The translations under genes and the position numbers were made by a program. From Larix sibirica (lineage: Eukaryota > Streptophyta > Pinopsida > Pinales > Pinaceae): a DNA stretch of 10,793 bases. The stretch covers positions 5,849 through 16,641 of the forward strand of contig NWUY0300017107.1 in NCBI GenBank assembly GCA_004151065.3. The letters run 5' to 3'. Of the stretch, positions 8,500 through 10,793 are shown in pieces (within the stretch, counting starts at the first letter, position 1; each line of letters starts with the position of its first letter). The notes beneath the pieces are model-generated. The model did not search any database. It saw only the letters and a list, made by a program, of their open reading frames with translations, and was not told where the DNA came from.

Positions 8500-10262
8500 C
8501 TTTAGAAAAATGACCCTCACCATTTATCATATTTACCTCAAACATTGAAAGAAAATCCACAACTGTTATTATAATTGATCATGTGTATTACCATGTTGTC
8601 GATACAAATAATATGCTTCCAAATCAATCTTACAAACCAAAGATTAAGAATATTGAGGTAAAATAGGTTCAAGAAACATCAAATATAGAAATGTTAGAGT
8701 CTTCAAAACTTGCCATACTTATCACTAAATTGACCAAGACTGACCTAGATCTTCTTAAACCCATTTTTAAAGATACAGAACCAAGTATTGGTCCACCATA
8801 TTTTTCTGGATGGGGAGTTATTTATTGGAGGTTTAAAGAATAAAATTACCCATATGTGATCCTACCAAGTGATCCTTGTGACATAAACATCATTGATCAT
8901 GTTTTTTCAAATATAAGAATATATGATATTCACAATATAGCAACCAAGACTCTAGTTTTCCTTGTTTATAAGTGATTGGTTGGTCATTAATCACATAGAT
9001 AATATTAATAGAACAATCATAAATGATGAAGGAAGTTTCATAGCCTCATTTCAACCTTCATAATTTTATAAATATTACAAGCTAGCATGAACCTATAGTT
9101 TATATGATAAGAAGATACTAGGTTTATAAGTTACATGAACTTAGTAGTTATCATATGTGCTAGTAATCCTTTTCCAAGGATGGGATGGGTTTGGAATATT
9201 GCAGGAAGTGCAGTGCATGCATATTGCCAAAATAAATGAGAAAGCAAGCATAAAAGGAAATATGCACAAATTTGTGACAATTTTTTTGCACTAGGATACA
9301 AATTCATTTTTTACAAAGTTACCCCAAGTTTATAAAATAAACAATGAAACTACTCAACAATATCCATAATCGGCATTTGAAATAATATCATACTTGTGGA
9401 TCTATGGAGTCATTGCATCCCCACAAATATTTCTTAACCATGTTCCAAATAGGTTGGTGCTGAGTAAAATAACCTGTCAAACTATGCTACATGGTTTCAT
9501 GCATCATTGGAAAAAGAACAAATGTAGGACATTCATCCCATATGATTATATGTACATTGGGAATTATGGTTTGATGAGATTTCAAATTTAAAGAAAGGAA
9601 GCCATGGATATGATAGAATACTTGTTTCCTCAAGGGAAATTCAAGGAACATAATCCTAATGGTTTAGTGGCAAAACATGAGGAACAACTGAACATAGTTT
9701 GGCCTTACACTCATTAGCAATGGGATCATGAAGATGTTTATAAGGATGTTGTTTTTTGGGACCAAGTTCAAGAAATTATTACTCTACAATAACAATCCTC
9801 TTATCAACAAAAGGATAAGGAATTGGAAGAAAAGAAAAAGAATAACAAAGTTTAAAGACATAAAAGAGATACATATGATATAAAAAAGAAGAATGAATCA
9901 AAAGAAAAAGTGAAACATGAAGCAGAGATTGAAAGACTATTGAGTCCTATTGAAGCTATAAGACAAAACAAAATGAAGAAAAAATAAAATTAGTGAAGGT
10001 ATAACAAAAACTAAGAGAAGAAAAAGAGAGCAAACATAGAGAAGAAGTACTCAAAAGGAAAAAAAAAAAAGAAGAAGAAAGAAAGATGCTAGAGCTAAGT
10101 TAGAAAGGAACCAAAAAAAAAGACTAAAGATTGAATAGAGGCACTAAGAAGAAAACTCAAGAAAAAGATGCTTGCGAAGAGGCTTCTAAACAAAAATAAA
10201 ATTTAGAGGATGAAGCTAGGATCCACTACAAGGAAACAGCTTTTAGCAAAGCTTTTTGTAGA
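8500..10262 (+). pseudogene. Long degenerate reading frame, unrecognised family, coiled-coil C-terminus; probable retroelement gag-like ORF
   Basis: Conceptual translation is coherent across about 1.75 kb despite stops and shifts. Frame 3 (about 8514-8975, stops at 8664, 8841 and 8973) gives soluble-looking protein with landmarks such as TKTDLDLLKPIFKDTEPSIG and YPYVILPSDP. Frame 2 carries the piece at about 8992-9120 (INDEGSFIASFQPS). Frame 1 runs from about 9181 to 9984, with stops only at 9292, 9367, 9589, 9715, 9790 and 9853. Landmarks there are MHGFMHHW-like residues (LHGFMHHWKKNKCRTF), IPYDYMYIGNYGLMRF and YKDVVFWDQVQEII. From about 9800 it becomes very rich in Lys, Glu and Arg, a likely long coiled-coil, ending near 10250 (LEDEARIHYKETAFSKA) after more shifts. 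No start codon can be fixed, and no enzyme motif is visible. It is 1.7 kb downstream of an LTR-like repeat in the same orientation, which suggests an N-terminal gag-like polyprotein part. A decayed host gene or another transposon class remains possible. Confidence 0.6.
10226..10261. repeat. Imperfect inverted repeat at the end of the broken frame
   Basis: CTACAA (10226-10231) and AGCTTT (10238-10243) pair with AAAGCT (10248-10253) and TTGTAG (10256-10261). This makes a two-part stem with a four-base loop and a bulge. It coincides with the point where coiled-coil-like coding sequence ends, and may be a chance fold or an insertion edge. Confidence 0.4.
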
Positions 10263-10724
10263 ATCTTCCTAAAAAATGTCTCCTTTATCCATTTATAGTA
10301 AAGGTTGCTAGGGTAGGTGACTAGAGGTGTTAGTGAAGGTCTTTTATTGGTGCTCTTAAATAGTAATAATGAATCAATGCATCAACATATTGAATGCACC
10401 AATACACCAATGTATAACATGCACCGACTATCAATATACCCCATTGCTAGAGGAAAGAATATGTTTATTTTTATTTTATGAAATCACTTGCTAGTGCATC
10501 TCACATGACATAACGCACCGAGGAAATACAATGTACAATACACCAACTCCTGTTATATATATGTAATGGATAAACTTGTTGGTGGGCCATCATACAAGAT
10601 GCACTAATGTGTCTAAATCCATAGAGAACTAAAGTAGGATAAAATATTTAATAATACAGCATAGGATTTTATTTTAATAAAATTATAAAACTATTAAGAG
10701 CATTTACAACCTAGAAATGCATTG

Positions 10725-10755
<31 letters not shown>

Positions 10756-10793
10756 CCCATATGCATATTTTATATAATGAAAGCACCAATTCC
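10263..10793. other. AT-rich tail with alternating GCACCAAT words, no gene seen
   Basis: No reading frame is supported. The 8-mer GCACCAAT occurs on the + strand at 10396-10403 and 10783-10790. Its reverse complement ATTGGTGC occurs at 10346-10353 and 10721-10728. Related words ACACCAA (10404-10410), GCACCGA (10421-10427 and 10515-10521) and CACCAAC (10541-10547, facing GTTGGTG at 10578-10584) lie between. This could be the edge of a small inverted-repeat element running off the window. Confidence 0.4.
10729..10755. repeat. AT dinucleotide microsatellite
   Basis: An uninterrupted alternating AT run of 27 bases, directly after ATTGGTGC and before CCCATATGCATATTTTATATA. It is a simple sequence repeat, likely variable in length between individuals. 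Confidence 0.9.

Noticed and set aside
10021-10100. A-rich run as a poly(A) tail of a LINE or SINE insertion
   Set aside because: The A-rich, GAA-rich stretch translates as Lys/Glu coiled-coil continuing the upstream frame, and no target duplication is visible.

Overview
The window looks like non-genic, repeat-derived DNA from a plant nuclear genome. A conifer or other large-genome plant is my best guess, at low confidence. It is AT-rich, visibly poor in CG dinucleotides, and has no intact gene. There is no operon structure, Shine-Dalgarno spacing, tRNA or rRNA. What it holds is decayed LTR-retrotransposon material, all readable on the + strand.

Layout: (1) Positions 1-1256 are a broken retroelement reading frame. 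Its last part is recognisable as a Ty3/Gypsy-type aspartic protease (retropepsin), with the active-site region at 679-708 and a GIDW-type motif near 905-916. (2) Positions 1258-1762 and 6293-6810 are two diverged direct repeats of about 500 bp. They share an LTR-like TATA region and a fixed spacing to a 21-base block that is identical in both. I read them as LTRs, possibly with a short coding tail at their 5' edge. (3) The 4.5 kb between them has no supportable gene. (4) Two adjacent stem-loops sit just after the second repeat at 6812-6853, followed by about 1.65 kb of non-coding leader-like DNA. (5) From about 8500 to 10262 lies a second long broken reading frame, too stop-ridden to appear as one ORF. 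By conceptual translation it is coherent over more than 500 codons and ends in a Lys/Glu-rich coiled-coil. I do not recognise the family. (6) The last 530 bases are AT-rich, with alternating copies of an 8-mer and an AT microsatellite.

How the parts may fit: the second broken frame lies downstream of repeat 2, while the first (ending in protease) lies directly upstream of repeat 1. One reading is that the window joins the 3' end of one element (coding tail, protease, LTR) to the 5' end of a related one (LTR, leader, N-terminal gag-like ORF). No reverse transcriptase, RNase H or integrase was seen. That would fit a gag-protease-only non-autonomous element, or simple deletion of pol. This is inference. 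The directly visible facts are the protease motifs, the two direct repeats and the two long broken reading frames.
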